Shown in pieces: positions 50,558-59,033 of a stretch of DNA of 60,585 nt (within the stretch, counting starts at the first letter, position 1; each line of letters opens with the position of its first letter). The position numbers and the translations under genes were made by a program. This DNA comes from Thermoplasmatota archaeon. Lineage in GTDB: Archaea; Thermoplasmatota; JAKEGO01. Location of the stretch: NCBI GenBank assembly GCA_028279595.1, contig JANQNK010000016.1, forward strand, positions 1 to 60,585, written 5' to 3'. Below the pieces are notes generated by a model. That model saw only the letters and a program-made list of their open reading frames with translations, did no database searches and was not told the DNA's origin.

Positions 50558-51808
50558 ATGTGGACGTTCAAGAGCGCGCTGTTGGCCGACGCCGGCGTGA
50601 TCCTGCTCCTGCTGGGTCTCGTCTACCATAACTACCAGGCCATAGTCTTCGCGCTCACCATACTGTCATTCGTCATAATCGTCGGATACCGGACCGTCAA
50701 CATCAAGATGGACGCGGTGAGGACGGTCTCGGTGGAGAAGTCGTTCGAGGGTTCGACAGTCGAGGTCAAGTTGAGATTGAAGAACCTCGGCCGCAAGATC
50801 GAGTTCCTCGAGGTCCTCGACGGCGTGCCGTCGACCATGGAGATGATCGCCGGAAGCAACTATCTCCTGATGACGTTGAACAAGGGCGAGCAGTTCGTAA
50901 TGACTTACAAGTTCAAGTGCCATCTCCGCGGCCATTACACCATAGGCCCCGTCAAGCTGAGGAGCAGGCCGCTCTTCGGCATGTTCTATTCCGAGACGGC
51001 CATAGACATACTTTCCCCGATCACCGTTCTCCCGAGGATCGACGACCTCTCCGGTATCACAATAAAGTCGAAGTATCCTAAGATCTTCCCCGGGGCCCTC
51101 GCGACCAGGCAGGTCGGGTCCGGCACCGAGTTCTATTCGATCCGCGAGTACGTCCGTGGGGACGAACTGAGGAAGATCAACTGGAAGGCCTACGCCCGGA
51201 CCGGAAAGAAGATGGTCAACGAGTACGACCGCGAGAACGTCTCGGACATCATGATCCTTCTCGACAGCAGGGAGTCCGAAGGCGTCGGAACCGTGCTCGA
51301 GAATCCCTTGACGCACGGGGCCAGGGCAGCTGCGACCCTCGCGAACTATTACCTGAACCGCAGGGACAGCGTGGGAATGGCCATCTATTCCGACACGCTC
51401 CGCATCGTGCCGATCGACGCGGGAGGCGGCCGGCTCTACCGGCTCCTCGACGAGATCGCCGCCGCCGAACCGACGGGGAACGCCCCGTTGAACGGCGTCG
51501 TCGACCTGCTGATACCCTACATAAGTCCCAACGCCACTGTCATCGTCATCTCCACCCTCAACAACGACCTCACCGTCCGGGAGGCCCTCAGGAAGATGGC
51601 GTCGCATCACTTCGACCTAATCCTGCTCTCGCCGTCCCAGGTCGAGTTCGAGCTCCTGAGCATGGGTATCGAGGAGGACGAGCTCTACCGCACACTGCGG
51701 CTGGAGCGCAGCGTCCTGCTCAGCGAGGTAAGGAGCTACGGAGCCCGCGTTGTCGACTGGACCCCTGATACGCCGATCAGGCGAGCCCTCACGGGGTTGA
51801 TGTCATGA
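50558..51808 (+). CDS. DUF58 protein (VWA-like)
   Basis: The 416-residue protein has two N-terminal hydrophobic segments ([34 protein letters not shown]). The DUF58 signature [20 protein letters not shown] leads into [11 protein letters not shown], and a VWA-like fold follows with [14 protein letters not shown]58 proteins are MoxR partners thought to help in assembly or stress-related complexes. Start ATG 50558 is one base after the MoxR stop. It overlaps the next gene by four bases. Confidence 0.9.
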   Translation: MWTFKSALLADAGVILLLLGLVYHNYQAIVFALTILSFVIIVGYRTVNIKMDAVRTVSVEKSFEGSTVEVKLRLKNLGRKIEFLEVLDGVPSTMEMIAGSNYLLMTLNKGEQFVMTYKFKCHLRGHYTIGPVKLRSRPLFGMFYSETAIDILSPITVLPRIDDLSGITIKSKYPKIFPGALATRQVGSGTEFYSIREYVRGDELRKINWKAYARTGKKMVNEYDRENVSDIMILLDSRESEGVGTVLENPLTHGARAAATLANYYLNRRDSVGMAIYSDTLRIVPIDAGGGRLYRLLDEIAAAEPTGNAPLNGVVDLLIPYISPNATVIVISTLNNDLTVREALRKMASHHFDLILLSPSQVEFELLSMGIEEDELYRTLRLERSVLLSEVRSYGARVVDWTPDTPIRRALTGLMS

Positions 51809-52626
51809 GGATCAAGGAGTGGTACCTCGAGGAGCGGAAGCACGTCTCCACCAGGATCGGCGATGACTTCCGGGGGGTCACCGCACTCCAGATCATCTCC
51901 ACCGTGGCCCTCGCCGCGGCCGTCTTCGTCGGATCGACCATCAACATCACCGCCTACTACGACGGGTTCGGTCCCGACGGCGTCACCTTCTTCCTGATAG
52001 CGTCGGCGATGGCGGTCTTCATGGGCTTCATCGCATTCCTGCTCGTCCGCCTGCACCGGGGTCTGATCGCCCTCGTGCCGGTGATGGTGATCGTCATGCT
52101 CTACATGGCCGAGGACCAGAAGGCCCTGTTCGGCATCTACCTGGCAGTGACTGTCCTTCCGGGTGTCACCGGCGCATATGGGATATGGCGGCGGGCCGTG
52201 ATCCCAGTGTACATCGCCTTCGCCCAGCTCATGGCGAGCGTCTTCATCTACTCAAATCCCATCGACACGCCGATCATCGAGGTCATGGCGTTCTCAGTCC
52301 TGTCACTGATCTACCTCGAGACCGGCCATATCGCGATAACGTTCAGCAGGGTAAAGGCCCGCGTGCTCGAGAACCAGAAGAAGTCCGCGGTCTTCACGAG
52401 GTTGTACAAACGCGTCATCCGGCGGTACGCCGTATCAGCCTCCGAGGTCCTGGTCCTGACAGGGTTCTTGACCGTCCTCCTTCTGAGGATGAACGATATC
52501 CTGAGGAACTTCGCATCCGGCGTCGTCGTCCACAGCTTCGAGATGCACTCGTTCACGGGAGCCTTCATCTCCGCGACGATAGGTCTGATGGCGCTCGCGC
52601 TGATACGGACTGCACTGCCCAGATGA
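51805..52626 (+). CDS. Polytopic membrane protein of the MoxR/DUF58 cluster
   Basis: The 273-residue protein has a charged N-terminus and about seven hydrophobic segments (for example ALQIISTVALAAAVFVGSTI and TFFLIASAMAVFMGFIAFL), with a basic loop near residue 190 (VKARVLENQKKSAVFTRLYK). No family is recognised. It overlaps the DUF58 gene by four bases, so it is part of the same transcript and may be a membrane component of the same machinery. Confidence 0.75.
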   Translation: MRIKEWYLEERKHVSTRIGDDFRGVTALQIISTVALAAAVFVGSTINITAYYDGFGPDGVTFFLIASAMAVFMGFIAFLLVRLHRGLIALVPVMVIVMLYMAEDQKALFGIYLAVTVLPGVTGAYGIWRRAVIPVYIAFAQLMASVFIYSNPIDTPIIEVMAFSVLSLIYLETGHIAITFSRVKARVLENQKKSAVFTRLYKRVIRRYAVSASEVLVLTGFLTVLLLRMNDILRNFASGVVVHSFEMHSFTGAFISATIGLMALALIRTALPR

Positions 52627-52685
52627 GGATCGATACGCTTTCCGAGCGGACTTACGTACATACTGTTTTCAATAACGTATAGAGA

Positions 52686-52724
52686 ACGCGCTCGTCCGCG
52701 GACGCGGTCCAGCGGACAACGCGT
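52686..52724 (+). repeat. Intergenic hairpin repeat, copy 6
   Basis: ACGCGCTC (52686-52693), stem GTCCGC (52694-52699), 12-nt loop GGACGCGGTCCA, stem GCGGAC (52712-52717), then AACGCGT. The outer ACGCG/CGCGT can extend the pairing. Confidence 0.85.
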
Positions 52725-52775
52725 CTCGACCGTGCTGTCTGTGATATCGGGAAGAAGGTGGGTGCTTCCCGCTAA

Positions 52776-52784
52776 CCTTATACC
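52776..52784 (+). promoter_or_regulatory. TATA box for arcS
   Basis: CCTTATACC is about 43 bases before TTG 52819. GGTGAGCGATAC lies between the expected transcript start and the TTG. Confidence 0.5.
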
Positions 52785-52818
52785 GAACCGGGGAGGTACG
52801 GCTTCCGGTGAGCGATAC

Positions 52819-54378
52819 TTGATAGAGGTCAAGAGGAGGGACGGAATGGGCCGTATCTGCAGCACCGACGCAGGTACAACGCCCGCCATCACCGTCCACG
52901 ACGATGGCTCCGACACCATCGCCCGGGTCCTCGAGCATATGAAAGGCTCGGTGTTCAGGCTTGACCCTGAGACCATCGACCTTCCGGCCGGTCCGTCGAA
53001 CGGTCCGACCCATATCGAGGTATCCGAGGGCATCCACGCCGTGGCCTTACTTCCCAGACCCGAGAGGGATCCTGCCGGATTCGTCTCCTCGATCGTCGAT
53101 GCCAGGACTGCCGTCGGACCTGACGCCCTTCTCTATGCTCCTCATTCAGCCACCCCTCACCTCGTACCGCTCATGGTGTACATGGGCGTCGACCTCGTCG
53201 ACCCCTACGAGGTCGTCCGGGCCTCGATCAGGGGCTGGCGATACACTCCGTATTCGTTCGTACGTTCGGAGGAGGACCCGTTCCCCGGGAACATCGCCCT
53301 TCTTGAGGATATCATCGAGGAGACCGCCGAGGCAGTACGCGGCGACTACCTGAGGGAGCTCGTCGAGGCTACCTCGTCGCTCTCGAACGTCGGCGTATCG
53401 ATACTGAGATGTCTCGACAACGATCATCCTGGGACCTTCGAGCCACGTGCGCCCGTCCACAGGCGGGCGGGCATGCTCGCTAGGGATTCGTCCCTCCTCC
53501 GTCCCGAGGTCGTCAGGTTCAGGAAGAGGGTCCTGGAACGGTTCGAGCCGCTTCCGTACCGCTATCTCCTACTCCTTCCCTGCTCCGCTTCCAAACCGTA
53601 TTCAAGGTCCAAGAGCCACCGCCGGTTCATCGAGACGCTCCAGTCGAGCGGGCGTGGCCGCTCCTTCCAGGAGTTGATACTGACATCACCGCTCGGCGTC
53701 GTCCCCCGCGAGCTAGAGCGTTTCTATCCCGCCTCCGGCTACGACATCCCCGTAACCGGATACTGGTCGGCCGACGAGCGTGGTATGATGACAGACATGC
53801 TACGGCGTTTCATCGCAGACAGACGGTACGATGCCGTGATCTCCCACCTTCCGGACGACCTCTCCTTCGTCTCTGACGTCATTCCTGACGCCGTATGGAC
53901 GGTGGATGGAGGTCCCGCGTCTGCTGCATCCCTGGGTTCGCTCGGATCCGCCCTCTCGGACCTCGATCCCGCACCTGTCAGGGACATCAGGAGAGCGACG
54001 ACGAGGTCGATGATCGGGTTCCAGTTCGGCTCGTCGGATTGGGCCGGCGAGTTCGAGGTGAAGGGCCGCGAGGTCGTCTCGGGTGACACCATACTGAGGT
54101 GGTCGTACAGGTACGTCCTGACCCTCGAGGGCGGACGCCTCCTGGCCGAGGCCGGCATTCATACGGTCGGTATCGACGATTTCCTGCCGAAGGGAAGCGT
54201 GCTCGCCCCTGGCGTTCTCGACTGCCATCCGGACGTACGGCCCGGCGACGAGGTCGTGGCCGTTCACGACGGCGAGGTCAGGGCTGTCGGTACGGCGGCG
54301 ATGTGCGCCGAGGACATGATCGCGTCGAACCGAGGTGTGGCCGTGAAGGTCAGGGACCACATCAGAGGGTCTGAATGA
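52819..54378 (+). CDS. arcS: Archaeosine synthase subunit ArcS
   Basis: ArcS attaches lysine to preQ0 in tRNA so that RaSEA can form archaeosine. The 519-residue protein has a TGT-like N-terminal region (IEVKRRDGMGRI, then LLYAPHSATPHLVPLM), the conserved motif LPCSASKPYSRSKSHRRF and a C-terminal PUA domain with GDEVVAVHDGEVRAVGTA. The first part of the barrel looks shortened. I chose TTG 52819 because it begins the family's FEVxKRDG-like start and follows GGTGAG. The upstream frame overlaps the promoter and hairpin repeat. Its partner is at 17.2 kb. Confidence 0.9.
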   Translation: MIEVKRRDGMGRICSTDAGTTPAITVHDDGSDTIARVLEHMKGSVFRLDPETIDLPAGPSNGPTHIEVSEGIHAVALLPRPERDPAGFVSSIVDARTAVGPDALLYAPHSATPHLVPLMVYMGVDLVDPYEVVRASIRGWRYTPYSFVRSEEDPFPGNIALLEDIIEETAEAVRGDYLRELVEATSSLSNVGVSILRCLDNDHPGTFEPRAPVHRRAGMLARDSSLLRPEVVRFRKRVLERFEPLPYRYLLLLPCSASKPYSRSKSHRRFIETLQSSGRGRSFQELILTSPLGVVPRELERFYPASGYDIPVTGYWSADERGMMTDMLRRFIADRRYDAVISHLPDDLSFVSDVIPDAVWTVDGGPASAASLGSLGSALSDLDPAPVRDIRRATTRSMIGFQFGSSDWAGEFEVKGREVVSGDTILRWSYRYVLTLEGGRLLAEAGIHTVGIDDFLPKGSVLAPGVLDCHPDVRPGDEVVAVHDGEVRAVGTAAMCAEDMIASNRGVAVKVRDHIRGSE

Positions 54379-55202
54379 AGAGCCCCTTCGAGGAGATCGT
54401 GGACGAGCTCGCTGGGTCAGGCATCCCGGTTGCCGTCATTGAACGGCTCCCCCGACGATGGGAGAAGCTCGGGGATGTCCTTCTGATGAAGATCGATGAT
54501 GCTCTCATCCCGCATGCGGACGATGTGCTGCCCGTATACGCCCGCATCCTCAGGGTCAAGGCGGTCCTCAGGGACCTCGGGATCGAGGGGCGGTTCAGGG
54601 AGCCCAGGGTCGACCTCCTTTATGGCGATTCCACCGAGACCTTGCATCGGGAGAACGGCGTGCTGTTCCACATGGACCCCGCGCTCGTCATGTTCTCCAG
54701 CGGGAACATCGATGAGAGGAAGAGGATGGCAGGGGCCGGCTCGCCGGAGGAGACCGTGGTCGACATGTTCGCCGGGATAGGATACTTCATCATGCCCATG
54801 GCAGTGCACTCCAACGTCCGGGGGATAGCGTTCGAGCTCAATCCAGCGTCCTACGCCTTCCTCGAGCGGAATGTCGAGGCCAACGGCGTGGCCGGGAATA
54901 TCGAACCGGTCCTCGGCGACTGCATGGACGCTCCGGAGGGCATCGCGGACCGAGTCATCATGGGCTACTTCGATGACACCGATAAGTTCCTGGAGAAGGC
55001 GATGAGGATCGTATCGCCCGATGGTGGAATGATCCATGCCCACTCCGTCTGTCCGGAGGAGCTCCTGTCCTCCAGGCCGGAAAGGGAGGCGGTCGTTGCT
55101 GCCGCGTCCACGGGCCGGTCCATATCATCCATCGAGATACACAGGGTGAAGTCATACGCACCCGGCGTGGAACACATCGTACTCGATATCGTAGTAGAAT
55201 GA
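54375..55202 (+). CDS. taw2: tRNA wybutosine pathway aminocarboxypropyltransferase Taw2
   Basis: The 275-residue protein belongs to the Trm5/TYW2 group. The motif VMFSSGNIDERKRM matches Taw2/TYW2 rather than Trm5, as does VDMFAGIGYFIMPMA for the SAM site. HMDPALV and MGYFDDTDKFL follow the family pattern. It would transfer the aminocarboxypropyl group of SAM to yW-187 in tRNA-Phe at position 37. It overlaps arcS by four bases (ATGA), so two tRNA modification genes are coupled here. Confidence 0.88.
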   Translation: MKSPFEEIVDELAGSGIPVAVIERLPRRWEKLGDVLLMKIDDALIPHADDVLPVYARILRVKAVLRDLGIEGRFREPRVDLLYGDSTETLHRENGVLFHMDPALVMFSSGNIDERKRMAGAGSPEETVVDMFAGIGYFIMPMAVHSNVRGIAFELNPASYAFLERNVEANGVAGNIEPVLGDCMDAPEGIADRVIMGYFDDTDKFLEKAMRIVSPDGGMIHAHSVCPEELLSSRPEREAVVAAASTGRSISSIEIHRVKSYAPGVEHIVLDIVVE

Positions 55203-55250
55203 TCACTTCCCGCTATCGGGACGTTTTTGATGGGGCTCGGGCGGACCTCA

Positions 55251-55676
55251 TCAGGCCTTCTCGACCGATACCCTCTTCAGTTCGAGGTCCTTCGGACAGA
55301 CGAGCTGGTCGCCGACGGTCAGGACCCTGTATTTCCCCGGGACGAAGAAGCGGGGGCGGCAGATCGGATGGTTGTCACAGTCGATCCTCTCGCACGCATT
55401 CTCCTCCCTGGTGACGATGGTGTCCGCCTCGGCGTTCCGGACGTCGACGCTCAGGTCGAACGGTATCCGTTCCACCTCGACCACGACGACGTCGTCGTGG
55501 AGCTTGCACTTGTGCTCGACGTCCCTGATGGCGGTGACCCTGTACATCTGTCCCTCGTCGAGGTTCATGCAGGCGTTCTTGATCTTGCAGTTCTTGCAGT
55601 CGGGCGTGGGCCCGGAATAGACGAACTCGTACCCTTCGGTCGCGTTCAGCCTGCCTATCAGAGTAACCAGTGTCAT
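55251..55676 (-). CDS. UPF0179 family cysteine-rich protein
   Basis: This 141-residue archaeal protein matches UPF0179. It has TLIGRLNATEGYEFVYSGPT near the start, then many conserved cysteines: DCKNCKIKNAC, HKCKLHDD, NACERIDCDNHPIC and LVCPKDLE. The cysteine pattern suggests a metal or iron-sulfur site. Function is unknown. A TATA element (TATATA) lies at about 55711-55716 on the minus strand, and GGTGAA precedes ATG 55676. Confidence 0.9.
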   Translation of the reverse strand: MTLVTLIGRLNATEGYEFVYSGPTPDCKNCKIKNACMNLDEGQMYRVTAIRDVEHKCKLHDDVVVVEVERIPFDLSVDVRNAEADTIVTREENACERIDCDNHPICRPRFFVPGKYRVLTVGDQLVCPKDLELKRVSVEKA

Positions 55677-55738
55677 GGGTTCACCGGGAAGCCAATAGAA
55701 CGGCCCTGTATATAAGACTACGACTCCGGGACGGTCGG

Positions 55739-56740
55739 TCAGACGACCTCTGCGACCTCCCTCAGGATCGCATCATGCCTCCTGTCCATGGAGAAGTTGT
55801 CGAGGACGTGCTGCCTGGCCTTCGGGCCCTTGTCTGAACCCAATGCCCTCTCGATGGCCTTCGCGGTCGCCTTCGGGTCCTCGGCCGGGACGTAGAAGCC
55901 GGTGTCCCCGACCACCTCTGGCAGGGCTCCGTTCCTGGTGACGACGGGGACGCAGTTGCACAGCATCGCCTCGGCCACCGATACCCCGAAGCCCTCGTAG
56001 ATCGAGGGTTGGACGTAGACCTGCGAGGTCTCGAAGTGGTGGTGCAGCTCCTCCTCCGAGATGAATCCCGTTAGCGTGACATTGTCCGTCGCGATCTCCC
56101 TGAGCGGAACGTCCGCTCCGCGTGAGGCCTTCCCTACAAGGTAGAACGGAACGTCCGGGAGATGGGCGGCGGCCCTGACGAAGGTCTCGTTGCCCTTCCG
56201 CCAGTTGGACACCGGTGAGACGTCGCCGACCGTGAGGACCTTCCTCTCCTTCTCCCCTGGCTTGAAGTTGTCGGTCACGACCCCGTTGTAGACGACGACC
56301 TCCTTCCTGGGTTTGGCAAAACGGTTCAGGTCCCTGTGGATCCCCTTGGACACGGAGAGGACGAGGTCGGCGTTCTCGAAGGCGTACTTGGCATACCTCC
56401 TCCGGAACCACCTCTGCTGGAGCCCGTACTTCGTCCCGGGAATGTATGCGGCTCCGTAACCGCCCGCGACGACGATGCTCCTCTTCCCCTGCTGACGGGC
56501 GTACCTCGTGGCGTAGGCCGCCGGCATGTCCCCGAACCACGAGAAGACCGCGTCCACATCCTGCATCGCCGCCTTCAGGGCCTTCCTCCTGCTCAGGATC
56601 CAGGGCACTGATAGCTTGTCCGTCTCCGGCTTGCGGAGCGGGAAGTGGAAGTCCACGACCTCGTATCCGTCCTCCAGGATCTCCCTGTCGAACCTGACGA
56701 ACGAGGAGTTCCTCATGAAGACGAAAAGGACCTTCTTCAT
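55739..56740 (-). CDS. Glycosyltransferase family 4 (GT-B)
   Basis: The 333-residue protein has a GT-B layout. The C-terminal nucleotide-sugar domain has VLTVGDVSPVSNWRKGNETF, YVQPSIYEGFGVSVAEAML (the EGFG-SxxE motif), NGALPEVVGDTGFYVPAEDP and a final helix. The N-terminal acceptor domain has the SWFGDMPAAYATRYA stretch. It probably adds a sugar to a lipid-linked glycan or surface protein. Acceptor and donor are unknown. It is divergent from the DUF354 gene, with a hairpin repeat between. Confidence 0.88.
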   Translation of the reverse strand: MKKVLFVFMRNSSFVRFDREILEDGYEVVDFHFPLRKPETDKLSVPWILSRRKALKAAMQDVDAVFSWFGDMPAAYATRYARQQGKRSIVVAGGYGAAYIPGTKYGLQQRWFRRRYAKYAFENADLVLSVSKGIHRDLNRFAKPRKEVVVYNGVVTDNFKPGEKERKVLTVGDVSPVSNWRKGNETFVRAAAHLPDVPFYLVGKASRGADVPLREIATDNVTLTGFISEEELHHHFETSQVYVQPSIYEGFGVSVAEAMLCNCVPVVTRNGALPEVVGDTGFYVPAEDPKATAKAIERALGSDKGPKARQHVLDNFSMDRRHDAILREVAEVV

Positions 56741-56808
56741 GCCAATTCAGAAGGCTGGATGATATTTAAGGGATATGGTGTTCGATCCATCTCGACATTG
56801 ATCGGCGG

Positions 56809-56845
56809 ACGCGCTCGATCCCACGCCGATCGGGGATCCACGCGA
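56809..56845 (+). repeat. Intergenic hairpin repeat, copy 7
   Basis: ACGCGCTC (56809-56816), stem GATCCC (56817-56822), loop ACGCCGATCG (56823-56832), stem GGGATC (56833-56838), then CACGCGA. It lies between two divergent genes. Confidence 0.8.
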
Positions 56846-56933
56846 TTCGGGAGCCTAGTACGGGGAACACGATTGCACCTTCATCGGGATATGGAAGAAT
56901 CCTTCAAAGTGCGGTCTCCAGCAAATCTGGAAA

Positions 56934-56944
56934 GGTTTAAAACG
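56934..56944 (+). promoter_or_regulatory. TATA box for DUF354 gene, predicts leaderless mRNA
   Basis: GGTTTAAAACG is centred about 27 bases before ATG 56966. No convincing ribosome binding site lies in between. Confidence 0.55.
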
Positions 56945-56965
56945 TCGCGAGGGCATGGGACCGGG

Positions 56966-58024
56966 ATGAGGGTCCTCGTGGACATGTCCCATCCGGCCGA
57001 CGTTCACCTTTTCAAGCATACAATGTGGGAGCTGGAGAAGCGCGGACACACCACGCACGTCCTCTTTCGCGAGAGGGAGGACATGATCGGAGCTCTCCTC
57101 GACGAGTACGGATTCTCATATACTGCGATGCTGAAGAACCAGAAGGGCCTGATGCGGAAGGCGATGGCGATGCCCATCAACGACGTCCTAGCCCTGAAGT
57201 ATGCGGTCAGGTTCAAGCCGGACGTCATCCTCGGGCACGCGGCGCCCTACGTCGCCCACGCCAAGATACTGACGAGGACACCGTACCTCGTCTACGAGGA
57301 TACCGAGGTGGCCACGATCAACCTGATGATAAGCATCCCGTTCGCGACCCGGATCCTGGTCCACACCGGGTTCCAGCTCGAGTTCGGTCCGCTCATCCAG
57401 AGGCGGGTGGAGCGCGTTCCGGCCTGCAAGGAGCTGGCCTATCTCCACCCTGAAAGGTTCACACCCGACCCGTCCATCCGCGAGGAGGTCGGTATCGAGG
57501 AGGGGCAGCGGTCCGTCCTGATCCGCTATTCGGCGCGGGATTCGCACCACGACATAGGCGTGGAGGGCCTCGACCATTCGGAGAAGGGTATTCTCAGACT
57601 CGTGAAGGCCCTCGAGCCCCATGCCAAGGTCATGGTCCAGGCGGAGTTCGAACTCCCCGATTCACTCAAGGACCACGAGCTCAGGATCGACCCGCACAGG
57701 ATCCACGACCTGCTCTCCCAGATATCCCTCTACATCGGCGAGGGCTCGACCATGGCGGCGGAGGCGGGCGTCCTCGGGGTACCATGGATATTCATCTCGA
57801 ACCAGGTCAGGGGACAACTCCAGGAGATGGAAGACGACTATGGCCTCGGCTACATCGTTCCCGACCAGAGGACGGCGGTCAGGAGGGCCCTCGAGGTCCT
57901 GAAGGATCCCGACCTCGAGGCGAAATGGGCCGAGAAGCGAAGGCGAATGCTGTCTGAGAAGATCGATCTCACCAATAGACTGGTCGAGCTAGTGGAGGAG
58001 TACGATGGAGGTCGAAAGGCTTAG
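56966..58024 (+). CDS. DUF354 family protein (glycosyltransferase-like)
   Basis: The 352-residue protein matches DUF354, a GT-B-like archaeal and bacterial family. It starts MRVLVDMSHPADVHLFKH, continues GHTTHVLFREREDMI, DVILGHAAPYVAHAKIL and YEDTEVATIN, and ends with the conserved ISLYIGEGSTMAAEAGVLGVPWIF. Family members are thought to act in glycan or cofactor synthesis, but no reaction is certain. It overlaps rnhB by 20 bases. The longer frame upstream of 56966 is not conserved. Confidence 0.88.
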   Translation: MRVLVDMSHPADVHLFKHTMWELEKRGHTTHVLFREREDMIGALLDEYGFSYTAMLKNQKGLMRKAMAMPINDVLALKYAVRFKPDVILGHAAPYVAHAKILTRTPYLVYEDTEVATINLMISIPFATRILVHTGFQLEFGPLIQRRVERVPACKELAYLHPERFTPDPSIREEVGIEEGQRSVLIRYSARDSHHDIGVEGLDHSEKGILRLVKALEPHAKVMVQAEFELPDSLKDHELRIDPHRIHDLLSQISLYIGEGSTMAAEAGVLGVPWIFISNQVRGQLQEMEDDYGLGYIVPDQRTAVRRALEVLKDPDLEAKWAEKRRRMLSEKIDLTNRLVELVEEYDGGRKA

Positions 58025-58664
58025 CCCTCCGAGGGACGAGCCATGGCTCGGCGGCGTCGACGAGGCTGGCCGCGGTCCTGTAATGGGCCCTATGGTCATC
58101 GCGGGAGTTGCCATCCGTGATGTCACGCCCCTCGTCGATATGGGGGTGAGGGACTCGAAGGCACTCGCGCCCTCGACCCGTGAACGGTTGTACGACATGA
58201 TCCTCGATACCGCGGAGGCGGTCGTTGTGGAGATATCCGCCTCCGAGATCGACTCCCTGATGTCCAGGATGACATTGAACGTGATCGAGACCGACGCTTT
58301 CGCATTGGCGATATCGGCACTCGCCGCGGATACCTTCTACGTCGACGCGATAGGCCCCGTCGAGACCCTGTCCAAGGAACTCGTATCTCGTACTGGGAAG
58401 GAGGTCACCGCCCGCTCGAAGGCAGATGCCGTGTATCCCGTAGTCAGTGCAGCTTCCATAGTCGCAAAGGTCCGCAGGGACCGGGCGGTCAGGGTGATAG
58501 CCGACGACCTCGGCACCGACATCGGGAGCGGTTACCCCTCCGACCCGATCACCATGGGATTCCTGAAGGGCTATGTCGCGGAACACCGTGAACTGCCCCC
58601 GCACACGCGTTCATCATGGAAGACAAGCTCAAAACTCCTCGATCACAGGTTGGACGACTTCTGA
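58005..58664 (+). CDS. rnhB: Ribonuclease HII
   Basis: The 219-residue enzyme cuts RNA in RNA-DNA hybrids and removes single ribonucleotides. The catalytic motif GGVDEAGRGPVMGPMVIAG gives the Asp-Glu pair. DSKALAPSTRERL, the YVDAIGP aspartate and the RSKADAVYPVVSAASIVAK stretch complete the site, and SGYPSDP follows. ATG 58005 is inside the end of the DUF354 gene, so the two are translated together. Confidence 0.95.
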   Translation: MEVERLSPPRDEPWLGGVDEAGRGPVMGPMVIAGVAIRDVTPLVDMGVRDSKALAPSTRERLYDMILDTAEAVVVEISASEIDSLMSRMTLNVIETDAFALAISALAADTFYVDAIGPVETLSKELVSRTGKEVTARSKADAVYPVVSAASIVAKVRRDRAVRVIADDLGTDIGSGYPSDPITMGFLKGYVAEHRELPPHTRSSWKTSSKLLDHRLDDF

Positions 58665-59033
58665 GGATCAGGAAATTCTCCCACCATTTGTTCAAAATCG
58701 CGATGTCTGGCTCTCGAAGGAATTTTCCAGCTATGACGCCTTTTTCAGGGTCGATTTGGGGTAAATTTCCCTCATTCTGCTCCCCTTAGTACAGTTATGT
58801 CGAATTCCCCCGAAGGAATGACGCGAAATCGACAGGATCCGCACCCGATATCCTTACACGGAAAATTTCGAGCCAGTCAACGGGAAAAGTGCATATTTCC
58901 GGGTGTGTTCGGAGCATGTTCACGGTGTGGGCCAGAGGGGGTTAGGTTTAAATATCCAGATACCGTTATTTGAGGTTGCAGTGATGTTGCGTGGTGGTTG
59001 AAGGTATCACGGCCTTCTTGGAGGGTGTGTAGG
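58665..59033. other. Long intergenic region upstream of surface protein gene
   Basis: No protein-coding frame is convincing. It is locally AT-richer than its surroundings. At 58804-58825 it holds a possible degenerate relative of the hairpin repeat (ATTCC, loop CCCGAA, GGAAT, then GACGCG). The promoter of the last gene lies at 58947-58954. The long leader (about 57 bases) includes GAAGG and CCTTC, which can pair. Confidence 0.4.
58947..58954 (+). promoter_or_regulatory. TATA box for the last gene
   Basis: TTTAAATA predicts a start near 58977, which leaves a leader of about 57 bases before ATG 59034, longer than at other promoters in this window. GGAGGGTGTGTAGG is the ribosome binding region. 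Confidence 0.5.

Noticed and set aside
6407..56845. CRISPR array as an explanation for the short repeats
   Set aside because: Copies are single, kilobases apart, and have no spacers or cas genes.
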